DNA of 55,322 bases, from positions 1 to 55,322 of the forward strand of contig JAJQCV010000137.1 in NCBI GenBank assembly GCA_021202525.1. The letters are read 5' to 3'. Position numbers and translations under genes: made by a program. Positions within the stretch are counted from its first letter, which is position 1. Every line of letters starts with the position of its first letter. This DNA comes from Akkermansiaceae bacterium (GTDB taxonomy: Bacteria; Verrucomicrobiota; Verrucomicrobiia; Verrucomicrobiales; Akkermansiaceae). Of the stretch, positions 45,739 through 55,151 are shown piece by piece. Below the pieces are notes generated by a model. That model was not told the DNA's origin. It searched no databases and worked only from the letters and a program-made list of their open reading frames with translations.

Positions 45739-46899
45739 ATGACTGCTGCCGTATCCATCATCGTTCCCTGTTATAATGTAGCTCCGTATCTGGATGCCTG
45801 CCTTGACAGTTTAGTGAACCAGACCCTGCCGGATATTGAAATTATCTGCGTGAATGACGGGTCTACGGATGATACCCCGGTCCTTTTAAGCGCATGGGCG
45901 CAGCGGGACAGCCGCATTCGGGTCATTGACCGAGAAAATGGTGGACAGGGCGCCGCCCGCAACACAGGCATGGATGTTGCGGAAGGGGAATATATCGGCT
46001 TTGTAGATCCGGACGACTATGTGGAGCATTCCATGTATGCACGTCTGCTGGAAGAGGCCCGCAGGCATGATACGGACATCACGGCGTGCGGCTATGCCGG
46101 TTTTTCCGACCATGATGGGAAATTGCTGGAAAAATGGAGTCGGTCTCCGGCCGCCGGAGTGGAAGAAAACGTGAAATCCAGTTCATTCCATCTGAACGCC
46201 CTCTGGATGAGGACGGATGTCGTCGTCTGGAACAAGTTATACAGGAAAGATTTTTTAAACAGGCACCATCTCCGGTTTGAAACTTTATTCCGGGCCGCGG
46301 AGGATGATGTCTTTTGCCTGATGCTGCTGCCGCATGCAACCCGCGTAGCTGTGATTCCAGATCGCCTGTACTGGTACCGCAGACAGCGGGAAGGTTCCAT
46401 TTCCTCCTCCTGGGACGAGCGGGGAGCTCCCTTCATGATTGCCGCGGAACGGTTGATGCATGCGACGGAGTATTGGAAGAAGGTTGGCTGGCTGGATTCC
46501 GGGTTGGCGCAGGGCTGGGTTTCCCAGGCATTGCGGGTTTATTTGCTGGGCCATTTTCTGGCTCAGGATTACCCCCTGCCGCAATTGAGTGAGAGGGAGT
46601 GGGTCTTGCTCCGTGGCAGATGCCGGAAGTGGTTTGCGATGATGGGAAATATGGATGCTTTCCGGTCCTTGGGAAAATGGGATTTTGCCTTTTGCCGTTT
46701 GCTTGCCTCTCCGCCGGAAGGAGCCGGCTGGCTGTCACGCGCATGGTGGAAGTTTCTTTCCCGGTGCCGTGGGCGCCGCGGCCGTTATTACGAAGTATGC
46801 TGGAGACTGTCTCTCCCGGAAGGGAAGGGAGGAGAAAAAACTGCGGCCATAGAAATTGCTGCCGGTGAAGGGCATGAGGACCTGAATAATGAGAGTTGA
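45739..46899 (+). CDS. GT2-family glycosyltransferase (second of three)
   Basis: A 386-residue paralogue of the preceding gene. Long blocks match, including GEYIGFVDPDDYVEHSMYA and the following RLLEEARRHD. The C-terminus differs: a 25-residue tail (EGKGGEKTAAIEIAAGEGHE and more) is added. It starts 22 bases after the first gene without a clear Shine-Dalgarno and overlaps the third by 11 bases. Confidence 0.93.
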   Translation: MTAAVSIIVPCYNVAPYLDACLDSLVNQTLPDIEIICVNDGSTDDTPVLLSAWAQRDSRIRVIDRENGGQGAARNTGMDVAEGEYIGFVDPDDYVEHSMYARLLEEARRHDTDITACGYAGFSDHDGKLLEKWSRSPAAGVEENVKSSSFHLNALWMRTDVVVWNKLYRKDFLNRHHLRFETLFRAAEDDVFCLMLLPHATRVAVIPDRLYWYRRQREGSISSSWDERGAPFMIAAERLMHATEYWKKVGWLDSGLAQGWVSQALRVYLLGHFLAQDYPLPQLSEREWVLLRGRCRKWFAMMGNMDAFRSLGKWDFAFCRLLASPPEGAGWLSRAWWKFLSRCRGRRGRYYEVCWRLSLPEGKGGEKTAAIEIAAGEGHEDLNNES

Positions 46900-47992
46900 A
46901 TCTTCCATAAATGGTACGATTTCCGTTATTTTGCCTTGCTACAATGTAGCACCGTATCTGGACCAGTGCCTGGAAAGCCTGGTCCGCCAAACCTGGGAGT
47001 CTGTGGAAATCATCTGTATCAATGACGGCTCCACGGATGAGACATCGGCTATGCTTCACTCGTGGGCGGCAAGAGACCGCCGCATTCGGGTGGTTGACCG
47101 GGAAAACGGCGGTCAGGCTTCTGCCCGCAATGTTGGAATAGATATGGCTTCTGGCGAATACATCGCGTTTGCCGATCCGGATGATTATGTGGAACATTCC
47201 ATGTACGGCCGTCTGCTGGAGGAAATTTGCACGCATGATGCTGATGCTGTGGCTTGCGGGTATATCAGTTTTTCCGATGAAAACGGCTCCGTGCTGGAAG
47301 AGTTGAGCAGGTCTCCCGGTTTCGGTGTGGAGAAGGAGGCGCGGTCAAGTCTTTTCCATGCGGATTCCGTCTGGATGAAGATGGACGTCGTTACGTGCAA
47401 TAAGCTGTATAGAAAGGAATTTCTGAATAAATGCGGAGTCCGTTTTGAACCTTCCTTCAGAAGAGGAGAGGATGACGTATTCTGGCTGATGGTACTGCCG
47501 CATGCCGAGTGCCTCGCTGTGGTACCTGACCGGCTGTACTGGTACCGCAGAAAGAGGCAAGGAACCGTTTCCCATGCGTGGGAGGAACAGGGATGTCCCT
47601 ATTCATTGGATATGGCCCGGCTGGAATACGTAACCGCCTACTGGGAGCAGATCGGCTGGCTGGATGCCGCTGTGAGCCGGGGATGGCTGGCCCATATTAT
47701 GAAGCGTTATTTGTTGTCCCACGTCACTTCCGGAGAGGAAATTTTCCAAAAGCTGGATAAGCAGGAAAGCCAAGCCTTGGTGCAACGCTGCCGGGAATGG
47801 CTGCGTGGCATGGAAACAGGCGCTGACCCTGTAGGATTAAACAAGTGGGACCGTGCTTTTTGCCGCCTTTTGCGTGCAGGGGCTGTGAAAGCCAATCCGG
47901 CTGCTGGAATTTACAACAGGCTCATGTCGGCATGCAGCGGCAGGCGCGGACGGTACTACCGTCTCAAGTCCCTGATGTCCGGTCTATCCTGA
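46889..47992 (+). CDS. GT2-family glycosyltransferase (third of three)
   Basis: A 367-residue paralogue, the most diverged of the three. It keeps ISVILPCYNVAPYLDQCL, IICINDGSTDETS, the metal motif FADPDDYVEHSMY and the basic end SGRRGRYYRLK. The overlap with the second gene indicates translational coupling. Confidence 0.93.
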   Translation: MRVESSINGTISVILPCYNVAPYLDQCLESLVRQTWESVEIICINDGSTDETSAMLHSWAARDRRIRVVDRENGGQASARNVGIDMASGEYIAFADPDDYVEHSMYGRLLEEICTHDADAVACGYISFSDENGSVLEELSRSPGFGVEKEARSSLFHADSVWMKMDVVTCNKLYRKEFLNKCGVRFEPSFRRGEDDVFWLMVLPHAECLAVVPDRLYWYRRKRQGTVSHAWEEQGCPYSLDMARLEYVTAYWEQIGWLDAAVSRGWLAHIMKRYLLSHVTSGEEIFQKLDKQESQALVQRCREWLRGMETGADPVGLNKWDRAFCRLLRAGAVKANPAAGIYNRLMSACSGRRGRYYRLKSLMSGLS

Positions 47993-48007
47993 GGAACTCG
48001 CTTTCGT

Positions 48008-48032
48008 AAGAGAACATTGTCTCTTTGGTTTT
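48008..48032 (+). terminator. Terminator of the GT2 operon
   Basis: AAGAGA (48008-48013) pairs with TCTCTT (48020-48025) around a 6-base loop, followed by TGGTTTTC. It begins 16 bases after the last GT2 stop codon. Confidence 0.6.
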
Positions 48033-48065
48033 CTGCCGTGCGCCCGTTGTTCCTGTTACCGGAGA

Positions 48066-48629
48066 TTACACCCCGGTGTAGCACATTTGCTCCTTGAGCT
48101 GGGCCACCTGGAGATCTTCTCCCAGGTATTCCCCGATGGAGTAGCCGAAGAGCATGGCAGCTCCGGGGCCGTTGGCCGTGAGCATGTTGCCGTCAAGAAC
48201 GACGTTTTCATCTTTGACGATGCGGGCTCCCGCTTCATTCAGTTCACGGTACACGTCCTGGGCGGGATAGGCGGTAATTTCCCTGTCCTTGACCAGTCCG
48301 GCTTTTGCCAGAACGATGGGAGCGGCGCAGATGGCGGCCACCAGCTTGCCCGCTTCATGCATTTTCTTTACCAGGTGAATGACTTCCGGCGTATCTCGCA
48401 GAACCCAGGCGCCCGCACCGCCGGGCAGGACCAGGGCATCCAGCTTGTCGGCATGGAGCTTGTCCAGCATGGTGTCCGTGGTGACGGTTACATCGTGGGT
48501 GCTGACCACCTTGTCTGATTGCACACCGGCAAGCATGACTTCCATGTTCAGCCGGCGCAGGATGTCCAGCGGGGCGATGAGTTCGATTTCTTCAAATCCG
48601 GGCGCGGCAAGAATGGCGACTTTTTTCAT
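48066..48629 (-). CDS. DJ-1/PfpI-family protein
   Basis: A 187-residue protein of the ThiJ/YajL group. KVAILAAPGFEEIELIAPLDILRR carries the conserved glutamate, and VAAICAAPIVLAKAGL contains the nucleophile cysteine. Members act as chaperone-like or deglycase-like stress proteins; the activity is debated. The ATG at 48629 (MKKVAILA) is preferred over one at 48665. It follows the E2-like gene on the same strand by 51 bases. Confidence 0.92.
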   Translation of the reverse strand: MKKVAILAAPGFEEIELIAPLDILRRLNMEVMLAGVQSDKVVSTHDVTVTTDTMLDKLHADKLDALVLPGGAGAWVLRDTPEVIHLVKKMHEAGKLVAAICAAPIVLAKAGLVKDREITAYPAQDVYRELNEAGARIVKDENVVLDGNMLTANGPGAAMLFGYSIGEYLGEDLQVAQLKEQMCYTGV

Positions 48630-48680
48630 GCTTGGTAAGACAGAATGGCAGGATGGAACGTTCAAGGAAACGGGCGGCTG

Positions 48681-49725
48681 TTACAGGAGCAGCAGGACCG
48701 GGTTTTCCAGCAGGGTCTTGAATTCAGCGGCGATTTTGGACGCCTTGCATTCCGGCAGGATGTTGGCGTTCACGTACAGGGTGACGGGCAGGATGAGCTT
48801 GGAAACGGGGCGTCCCGCTTCAATGCCCGTCTTTGGCGTCGTGCCTCCGATGCTGATGATACTGTGGGGCATGTCGCGTATGACGGAGCGCTGGGCTTCC
48901 ACATTTACGCCGCTGTCACAGAGCAGGATGTTGGGCGCCACGGTTCCCGGAGCGGGAGCACCGGATTTGGGTGCGGCGAACCGTTCCATGGCAATGTTGT
49001 AGATGGTTTTGGCACCGGCGTTTTCAATGAGGACGTATTTTTCCCCCTTGTCCAGCACCATGAGCAGTTCCGCGGAAGCGTCCCCCGCCAGCCATTCCGG
49101 CTCGCTGAGGCATGCTTTTACGGCGGCGCGCACGACGTAGTCGAACAGGCTGTAGCGTCCCCCGATGAGTTTTTCACACTGGACGGCAATGGGTGTGCTG
49201 ATGGCGGCCAGATAGGACATGTTGGCCCCCAGGGTATAAAGATAAAAGTTGTCTACGCGCGTGGCATGGCGCGTATCCTTCGGCGCCAGGGGAGTCTGCA
49301 CCTTCCGGGCGGGGCCTTCAGTCCGGCGAACCGCGGCGCGTACATCCGCCGCCATGATTCTGCCGTGCGGACCGGTGCCGTGCAGGCTGGCGGGGTCCAC
49401 TCCGGCTTCCGCCGCCAGTTTGGCGGCCAGAGGGCTGAATTTCACTGCGGGGGAGGAAGGGGGGGCAGTCACAGGAGGCCGCACCGAATTCCGATTGCAG
49501 CAGGGCAATGGGAGTGCCTACGGCGGCGGTGGCGCCTTCCGGCACCAGGATTTCCGTCAGGGTTCCGTCCTCGCATGCCTGAAGTTCCACGTGGGCCTTT
49601 TCCGTTTCGATGTCGGCCAGGTGGTCTCCCACTTCCACAAAGTCTCCTATTTTTTTGATCCATCTCAGCACGATTCCTTCGTGCATGGAATCGGAAAGGC
49701 GGGGCATTTCAATGGTAATGGCCAT
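48681..49725 (-). pseudogene. E2-like lipoyl protein split by a frameshift
   Basis: The N-terminal frame starts at 49725 (MAITIEMPRLSDSM) and encodes a lipoyl domain with the modified lysine in ETEKAHVE (Lys43). The remainder lies in the next frame: a peripheral subunit-binding domain (VKFSPLAAKLAAEAGVDPAS, then GPHGRIMAADV) and an acyltransferase-like domain ending in LLENPVLLLL. The switch falls at a run of seven C on the coding strand (49465-49459); six C would give one 347-residue protein. In the catalytic domain the usual HRVxDG is missing (the aligned segment reads YVNANILPEC). It could be a sequencing error, a slippage site or true decay. No E1 or E3 genes are nearby. Confidence 0.8.
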
Positions 49726-49766
49726 GGAGAATGAATATTGAATGTTGGAATATGGGAAAGTGCTGC

Positions 49767-49795
49767 GTGGTGGAGCGGAAAGTCCGCTCCACCAC
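49767..49795. repeat. Perfect 13-bp hairpin between nagA and the E2-like gene
   Basis: GTGGTGGAGCGGA (49767-49779), loop AAG, TCCGCTCCACCAC (49783-49795). It starts 15 bases after the nagA stop in the direction of transcription. No T-run follows on either strand. It may reduce read-through or stabilise the nagA message. Confidence 0.65.
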
Positions 49796-49809
49796 ACAAA
49801 TGTGCGCAC

Positions 49810-50958
49810 TCAGGCGCTGTATTTTTCTACGCCGTCGATGAACACTCTGGAGGTGTTGAAATCATCGTCCAGCAGGACCATGTCCGCCGTGAAGCCGGGC
49901 GCAATCTTGCCGAGGCCTTCCAGTCCCAGGGACTGGGCCTGGTTCCAAGAGGTGGCCTTCACCAGCTCACTGAGGGGCTTGCCGGTCAGGCGGTGTACGT
50001 TTTTCAGGCCGTGGGCGTATTTGAGGGTGCTGCCGGCCAGGGCGCCGGATTCCTGCAGGCGGGCCACGCCGTCCTTCACGATGATGGGCAGGCCGCCGAG
50101 GTCGCCGGGGCCGTCCGGCATCCAGGAGCAGGCCAGGGAATCCGTAATCATTATCATCTGGTCCGTTTCCTTGTTCTTGAACACGGTTTTGAGCATGTCC
50201 GCGCAGAGGTGGATGGTATCGCAAATGATTTCGATCTTGATTTCCCTGTCCAGCAGTCCGGAGCCCACGAGGCCGATTTCACGGTGGTGCAGGGGGGACA
50301 TTTGGTTGCAGTAGTGAGTCAGGTGGACCAGGCCGGCGGCTTTCGCCTTGTTGAAGTCCTCGTGGGTGGCTGCGCTGTGGCCGGCGGAGCAGCGGATGCC
50401 TGCGGCGGATGCTTTCGAGATGAAGTCCACGGCGCCGGGCATTTCCGGAGCCAGGGAGACCAGCAGCACCTTGGCGATGGAATTGAGATTGGCTACTTCA
50501 TCATAGTCCGGCTGGCGGACAAAGGCGGGGTTTTGCGCCCCGCAGCACTTGGGATTGATGAACGGCCCTTCCAGATGAATGCCGGGGGTCTTCGCAAATT
50601 CCTGGTTTTTCATGTATTCCGCCACGGTGGCGCATACGTTTTCCAGTACCTTGGGGGACAGGGTAAGGGTGGTCGGCAGCCAGGAGGTGACGCCTTCCTT
50701 CATTTTGCATTCCGCGATGGTGCGCAGACTTTCCAGCTTGGCGTCGCAGGTGTCGCAACCGCCGGCGCCGTGGCTGTGGATGTCAATGAACCCGGGAAGG
50801 AGCATCTTGCCTTCCGCGTCCACCACCTTGTCCGCCGCGGGAAGTTCGCTCCCGGCGGGATAAACGGCGGTGATGACCGTTCCTTCGATCTCCACGGCTG
50901 CCCCGGGCAGGTCGATGCCGGGGGAGATGATGCGTGCGTTTTTAATGAGTGTTTTCAT
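49810..50958 (-). CDS. nagA: N-acetylglucosamine-6-phosphate deacetylase
   Basis: Releases acetate from GlcNAc-6-phosphate, the entry step for amino sugars from mucin or cell wall; 382 residues. PGFIDIHSHGAGGCDTCD gives the metal-binding histidines; HLEGPFINP, SAGHSAA, HYCNQMSPLHHRE and the catalytic aspartate in ITDSLACS are present. The C-terminus has KIAPGFTADMVLLDDD. Start ATG 50958 (MKTLIKNARII) is natural. It does not neighbour nagB here. Confidence 0.95.
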   Translation of the reverse strand: MKTLIKNARIISPGIDLPGAAVEIEGTVITAVYPAGSELPAADKVVDAEGKMLLPGFIDIHSHGAGGCDTCDAKLESLRTIAECKMKEGVTSWLPTTLTLSPKVLENVCATVAEYMKNQEFAKTPGIHLEGPFINPKCCGAQNPAFVRQPDYDEVANLNSIAKVLLVSLAPEMPGAVDFISKASAAGIRCSAGHSAATHEDFNKAKAAGLVHLTHYCNQMSPLHHREIGLVGSGLLDREIKIEIICDTIHLCADMLKTVFKNKETDQMIMITDSLACSWMPDGPGDLGGLPIIVKDGVARLQESGALAGSTLKYAHGLKNVHRLTGKPLSELVKATSWNQAQSLGLEGLGKIAPGFTADMVLLDDDFNTSRVFIDGVEKYSA

Positions 50959-51020
50959 AAAAATAAATGATTGGTTGGTGGAATGGATAAATATGTTTGA
51001 TGAATGATGGGGAAGAGATG

Positions 51021-51308
51021 TTATAGTTCCTTTCTTTTGTCAATGACAAGCCAGGACCATTTGCGGCACCGGGGACAGCGGCCGAAGTTCCTCTTCCTGC
51101 CGGATGATTTGTAAAGGATGCCGTATTTCCCGAAGGGTTCTTCCAGGCCGCACTTGTTGCAATGCATTACCCAGCCGGGCGCCCTTTTCTCCCATTTGGC
51201 CAGGTTTTCCGGCGTTGCCTCCACTTCCTTCGGTGTGGAAACGTAGTCGATCAGCCGGGTGAAGATGTTGGGAGCCATGGGGGGAGAGCAATACGGGCGG
51301 CCCTGCAT
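51021..51308 (-). CDS. Small zinc-ribbon-like protein
   Basis: A 95-residue protein of unknown function with two cysteine pairs (CNKCG and CPRCRKW), a likely zinc ribbon, and a basic tail (DKRKEL). A start at 51278 (MAPNIFTRLIDY) would give 85 residues and is also plausible. It begins 3 bases after the stop of the upstream cyclophilin gene, so the two are probably co-transcribed. Confidence 0.7.
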   Translation of the reverse strand: MQGRPYCSPPMAPNIFTRLIDYVSTPKEVEATPENLAKWEKRAPGWVMHCNKCGLEEPFGKYGILYKSSGRKRNFGRCPRCRKWSWLVIDKRKEL

Positions 51309-51311
51309 GAA

Positions 51312-51905
51312 TTACTTCTGTGCGTCCAGCGTCTTGTTCCACTCGGCCACCCGGGATGCTTCCGCTTTCAGAACGGCGTCTGCATTGGCTTTGTCGAGTA
51401 TGCGGATGTCCTTGATTTTGTCTCCGCGGGCAATGGCGTTGACGACGGCCTGTCCTTTCAGCACTTTCCCGAAGACGGTATGGCGGCCGTCAAGATGGGG
51501 CGTAGCGACGTGGGTGATGAAGAACTGAGAGCCGTTGGTCCGTGGACCGCGGTTTGCCATGGAAAGGATGCCGGGGCCGTCGTGTTTGAGGTCCGGGGAG
51601 AATTCGTCTTCAAACTCGTAGCCGGGGCCACCCATGCCCGTGCCCTGGGGGTCGCCTCCCTGGATCATGAAGTCCGGAATCACGCGGTGGAAGGTCACTC
51701 CCTTGTAATAGCCCCTGTTGATGAGGTTCAGGAAGTTGGCGACAGTTACGGGCGCCTTGGAGGGATAAAGGGCCAGTTCAATGTCCCCCTTGGTGGTGGA
51801 CATGACCACTTTCACGTCCTTGAGCCCGGCAGTGGAGTCGGCGCAGGCCGTAAAGCCCGCCAGGGCGCACAAGGAACACAGCAGAAGGGTAAAATATTTT
51901 TTCAT
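51312..51905 (-). CDS. Exported cyclophilin-type peptidyl-prolyl isomerase
   Basis: A 197-residue protein with a signal peptide ([20 protein letters not shown]) that may be lipidated at Cys21, although the lipobox is imperfect. The cyclophilin core has [36 protein letters not shown] and HTVFGKV. It likely helps fold proteins outside the cytoplasm. GGAGG lies upstream of ATG 51905; an earlier ATG at 51926 overlaps this site and is less likely. Confidence 0.92.
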   Translation of the reverse strand: MKKYFTLLLCSLCALAGFTACADSTAGLKDVKVVMSTTKGDIELALYPSKAPVTVANFLNLINRGYYKGVTFHRVIPDFMIQGGDPQGTGMGGPGYEFEDEFSPDLKHDGPGILSMANRGPRTNGSQFFITHVATPHLDGRHTVFGKVLKGQAVVNAIARGDKIKDIRILDKANADAVLKAEASRVAEWNKTLDAQK

Positions 51906-52064
51906 GGCTTCTTGTTGTTCCTCCATGTTGCCCTAAGAGAGGCCGGTTTGCAAGTAAATCGCGTGCCCTGACGGGAGAGTGCCGCACGCCAACGGGAATT
52001 GGAAGGGGGGATCAGAGGCATCAAAGGCATTTTTGATCCCAATATGCTGTTTTTAAATGATTTT

Positions 52065-53408
52065 TCATACCACTCCTCCGGCTACACGGGAAAAACGGAA
52101 GATCATCCAGGTCATGCACAGGCTCAGGATGCCCATCACGACGAATTGCCAGGAGGGGGGGATGACCAGCATCATGGCGTACTGGAATCCCACGGCCACA
52201 AGGCCCAGCACGCAGTCCACCAGGTTCCCGGCGGCGATCATGTCGCCGCGCTTGTCGTTGTCCGCACGGTCCTGAAAGAAGGCGTTCAGCGGCACCAGGA
52301 ACAGGGCGGCGGAGATGCCGGCCGCCATCAGCAGGGCGTAAAAGACGGATGAAGTCATGGAGACCGTGGAAAGGGCTAGGCAGCTCAACGCCATCAGCGC
52401 ACCTCCCGCCACGGAGACTTTCATGCGGATGTGGTGCCTGCACATCAGGGAAGCGAGGATTCCCCCCAGTACGGTACCGCCGCTCATCCAGGCCATCAGC
52501 ACGGCCCCCACAGAGCTGAAATCGTCGCCGCCGCCGGAGATTTCCTTGGCCATCTGGATGGTCATCAGCATCACGGTGCCGCCGAAGAACCAGAAGTAGC
52601 CTATGCCCATTTCGCTGACGCGCAAGTTCCTGTTTTTCCACATTTTGGAAAGCTGGTGGAAGTGCTCGTAAAACAGGGACCAGGAAAAGGGCCTGAACCC
52701 TTCCGGAGCGTACCGCGGAAGATAGAAGCTGGAAATTGCCACGGGAATGGCCAGCAGAAGGAATACCAGACACGGGAAGGAGGCGGCATACCAGCCGTCG
52801 CTGAGGCCGGAGGGCTTCAGCCACGCGTCAAACCACTGGAAAAAGCCGTCTCCCAGCAGGTGGTGCCAGACGGTATCCGTGGAGGGCTCCAGCAGGTAGC
52901 GGAACCAGACGAAGACGCCTATCTGCCCGATCAGCAGGCTGAGAATGGAAGCCATTTCCACAATGCCGCTGGCAAATCCCATGCGGGAGGTCCCCACGAT
53001 GTCTTTCACGATTCCCTTTTTTGACGGACTGAAAATGGTGGCCTGCAAGGCAAAGACGCAGAACCACAGGATGGCTCCGTTCAGGTTGTGGGAGCGCAGG
53101 CTCCAGTACATCCCCCCCAGCACGCATATTTGGAGAAGGGCCATGAATTGAATGATGCGCGCCTTGCAGAAGCGGTCGGACAGCCACCCGACAAAGGGGG
53201 AAAACAGGATGAAAGGAAGAACGATGATGGCCCCCAGCGGATATTCCAGGTCTCCCTGCGTGCCGTACAGCCATACGCCCAAGGGAATCAGCAGGAACTG
53301 GGCTCCCTTTTCGTTGAAGGAGTTCTGCGCCTGGATCAGCACGAGCCGCCAGAAGGCGCCCCAAGGCACCTTGTCGACCGGTCCGGGGGTGTGGGAGTCA
53401 TGTTTCAT
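52065..53408 (-). CDS. MFS transporter, LplT-like
   Basis: A 447-residue membrane protein with about 12 helices. The opening WRLVLIQAQNSFNEKGAQF, the loop GWLSDRFCKARII and ATIFSPSKKGIVKDIVG resemble lysophospholipid transporter LplT and related carriers, which flip lysolipids across the inner membrane. In many bacteria LplT is next to or fused with an acyltransferase; none is visible here, so substrate is uncertain. The gene is followed downstream by the cyclophilin gene after 159 bases. Confidence 0.85.
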   Translation of the reverse strand: MKHDSHTPGPVDKVPWGAFWRLVLIQAQNSFNEKGAQFLLIPLGVWLYGTQGDLEYPLGAIIVLPFILFSPFVGWLSDRFCKARIIQFMALLQICVLGGMYWSLRSHNLNGAILWFCVFALQATIFSPSKKGIVKDIVGTSRMGFASGIVEMASILSLLIGQIGVFVWFRYLLEPSTDTVWHHLLGDGFFQWFDAWLKPSGLSDGWYAASFPCLVFLLLAIPVAISSFYLPRYAPEGFRPFSWSLFYEHFHQLSKMWKNRNLRVSEMGIGYFWFFGGTVMLMTIQMAKEISGGGDDFSSVGAVLMAWMSGGTVLGGILASLMCRHHIRMKVSVAGGALMALSCLALSTVSMTSSVFYALLMAAGISAALFLVPLNAFFQDRADNDKRGDMIAAGNLVDCVLGLVAVGFQYAMMLVIPPSWQFVVMGILSLCMTWMIFRFSRVAGGVV

Positions 53409-53681
53409 GAAGTCGTATGCTTGGTTCCTCCGTTTTTTTCAGTACGGAATTCCGGACCAGGCAGGGCGGCCCGGCAAAGGGCGCCTGTCCGCGGAGCTTA
53501 ACTTTTCCCCGTGTTTCTGGCAAGCCGGAAGAGCCCTGCGGGCTACATCACAGGGTGGCCATCAGTGTTCAGGGCTGGGGATGAAAGGGATGCCTCTTCC
53601 GTGGGAGATACTGTGGAGGGGCGAAGATGGGGGAAGCCGTATCTTTGCTTCATTGGGCCTTCTTCTTTGGCTTCCTGTATT

Positions 53682-55151
53682 TTATACAATTTCTTCCGAT
53701 TCCTTCAGCCCGGAGCTGCGGAACAGGCAGAGAACGCCGATGACGGCCACCGCCACGACGCTGGCGATAAGCGACGCCTCATAACTGAACCCGCACATTT
53801 CCGGGCTGGAAAACAGGTATTGGAGGACGACCAGGCTCAGGAACGCGGCGGGAACGGCGGCTATCCAGCAGCAGCGGGTTTTGCTGCGCAGATAGATGGA
53901 GACGGCCCACAGCGTGGACGCTGCCAGGAGCTGGTTGGCCCAGCCGAAGTACTGCCAGATGATGTTGTAATCCATGCTGCTCACGGCGATGGCCACGGCA
54001 AACAGGGGTATGGCGATCATCAGGCGGCGGCTCAACTGCTCCTGGTTCAGCTTAAAGCAGTCGGCAATCATCAGGCGCGTTACCCGCAGGGCGCCGTCCC
54101 CCGTGCTGATGGGCAGGATCACGATGCCGATCATCACCAGAATGGAACCTGCGTGCCCCATCCAGGATTCCGAAATCATCTGGATGGCCAGGGCAGGGGC
54201 TTTTCCGTTGGCGGTGGCTATGCCCAGCGCTTCCGGAGAACCGTAGAAGGTCAGGGCGGCTGCGGCCCAGATGAAGGCGATGATGCCTTCCGTAATCATG
54301 GCGCCGCCGAAGACGGGCAGGCCTTCCTTTTCCGTCTTCAGACAGCGGGCCATCAGGGGGGACTGGGTGGCGTGGAAACCGCTTACGGCTCCGCAGGCAA
54401 TCGTGATGAACATGACCGGGAACAGCGGGAAGTCCGCCGGGTGGCGGTTATGGAAGAAGTCCATATCCGGCAGCACCTCCATGCGGGGGATGTGCATCCA
54501 GTACGGCAGGGATTCCGCAAAGGGCATCAGCAGCATCACGCCCAGAATGCCGGCCACCATAATGATCAGCGCTACGGAAAACAGGGGATATACGCTCCCC
54601 ATGATGGCCTGAATGGGAAGAATGGTAGCCAGAAAGTAGTAGCCGAAGATGATCCAGACCCATGTGGAGACGCTCCACCCCGTCATCGGGGCGAGAATGG
54701 CGGCAGGCCCCACGGCGAACACCACCCCTACCAGCACGCTGAACACGATACAGGCCGCACGGCTGATCCATTGGGCCTGGCTTCCCAGATAGCGCCCCAG
54801 GATTTCCGGAAGGTTTTCCCTTTTGTGCCGCAGGGAGATCATGCCGGAAAAGTAGTCGTGCACCATGCCGCCGAAGATGCAGCCGAACACGATCCAGAGC
54901 AGGGCGGCGGGGCCGTACAGCACCCCCATCACGGCTCCGAAAATGGGGCCCAGTCCTGCGATGTTCAGCAATTGAATCAGGAAGATGCGCCAGCGTGGCA
55001 TGACCACGTAATCCACGCCGTCCGTGTATGCCACGGCCGGTGTCCGGCGTTCCGCGTCCGGCTGGAAAATCCGCTCCAGCACGCGTCCGTACGTGAAATA
55101 GCCGGCCGCCAGGACCAGCATTCCCAGAATAAAGTAGCAGTAACCGTTCAT
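53682..55151 (-). CDS. Carbon starvation protein CstA family, short form
   Basis: A 489-residue inner-membrane protein with many hydrophobic segments. YGRVLERIF, LLNIAGLGPIFGAVMG and ACGAVSGFHATQSPLMARCLKTE are conserved CstA motifs. Members take up peptides or pyruvate; the short form lacks part of the long enterobacterial C-terminus. I chose ATG 55151 (MNGYCYFILGML), which begins the first helix; the frame opens at 55232. The region 53409-53681 downstream holds no gene, and the 171 bases upstream to the window end show no clear feature. Confidence 0.9.
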   Translation of the reverse strand: MNGYCYFILGMLVLAAGYFTYGRVLERIFQPDAERRTPAVAYTDGVDYVVMPRWRIFLIQLLNIAGLGPIFGAVMGVLYGPAALLWIVFGCIFGGMVHDYFSGMISLRHKRENLPEILGRYLGSQAQWISRAACIVFSVLVGVVFAVGPAAILAPMTGWSVSTWVWIIFGYYFLATILPIQAIMGSVYPLFSVALIIMVAGILGVMLLMPFAESLPYWMHIPRMEVLPDMDFFHNRHPADFPLFPVMFITIACGAVSGFHATQSPLMARCLKTEKEGLPVFGGAMITEGIIAFIWAAAALTFYGSPEALGIATANGKAPALAIQMISESWMGHAGSILVMIGIVILPISTGDGALRVTRLMIADCFKLNQEQLSRRLMIAIPLFAVAIAVSSMDYNIIWQYFGWANQLLAASTLWAVSIYLRSKTRCCWIAAVPAAFLSLVVLQYLFSSPEMCGFSYEASLIASVVAVAVIGVLCLFRSSGLKESEEIV

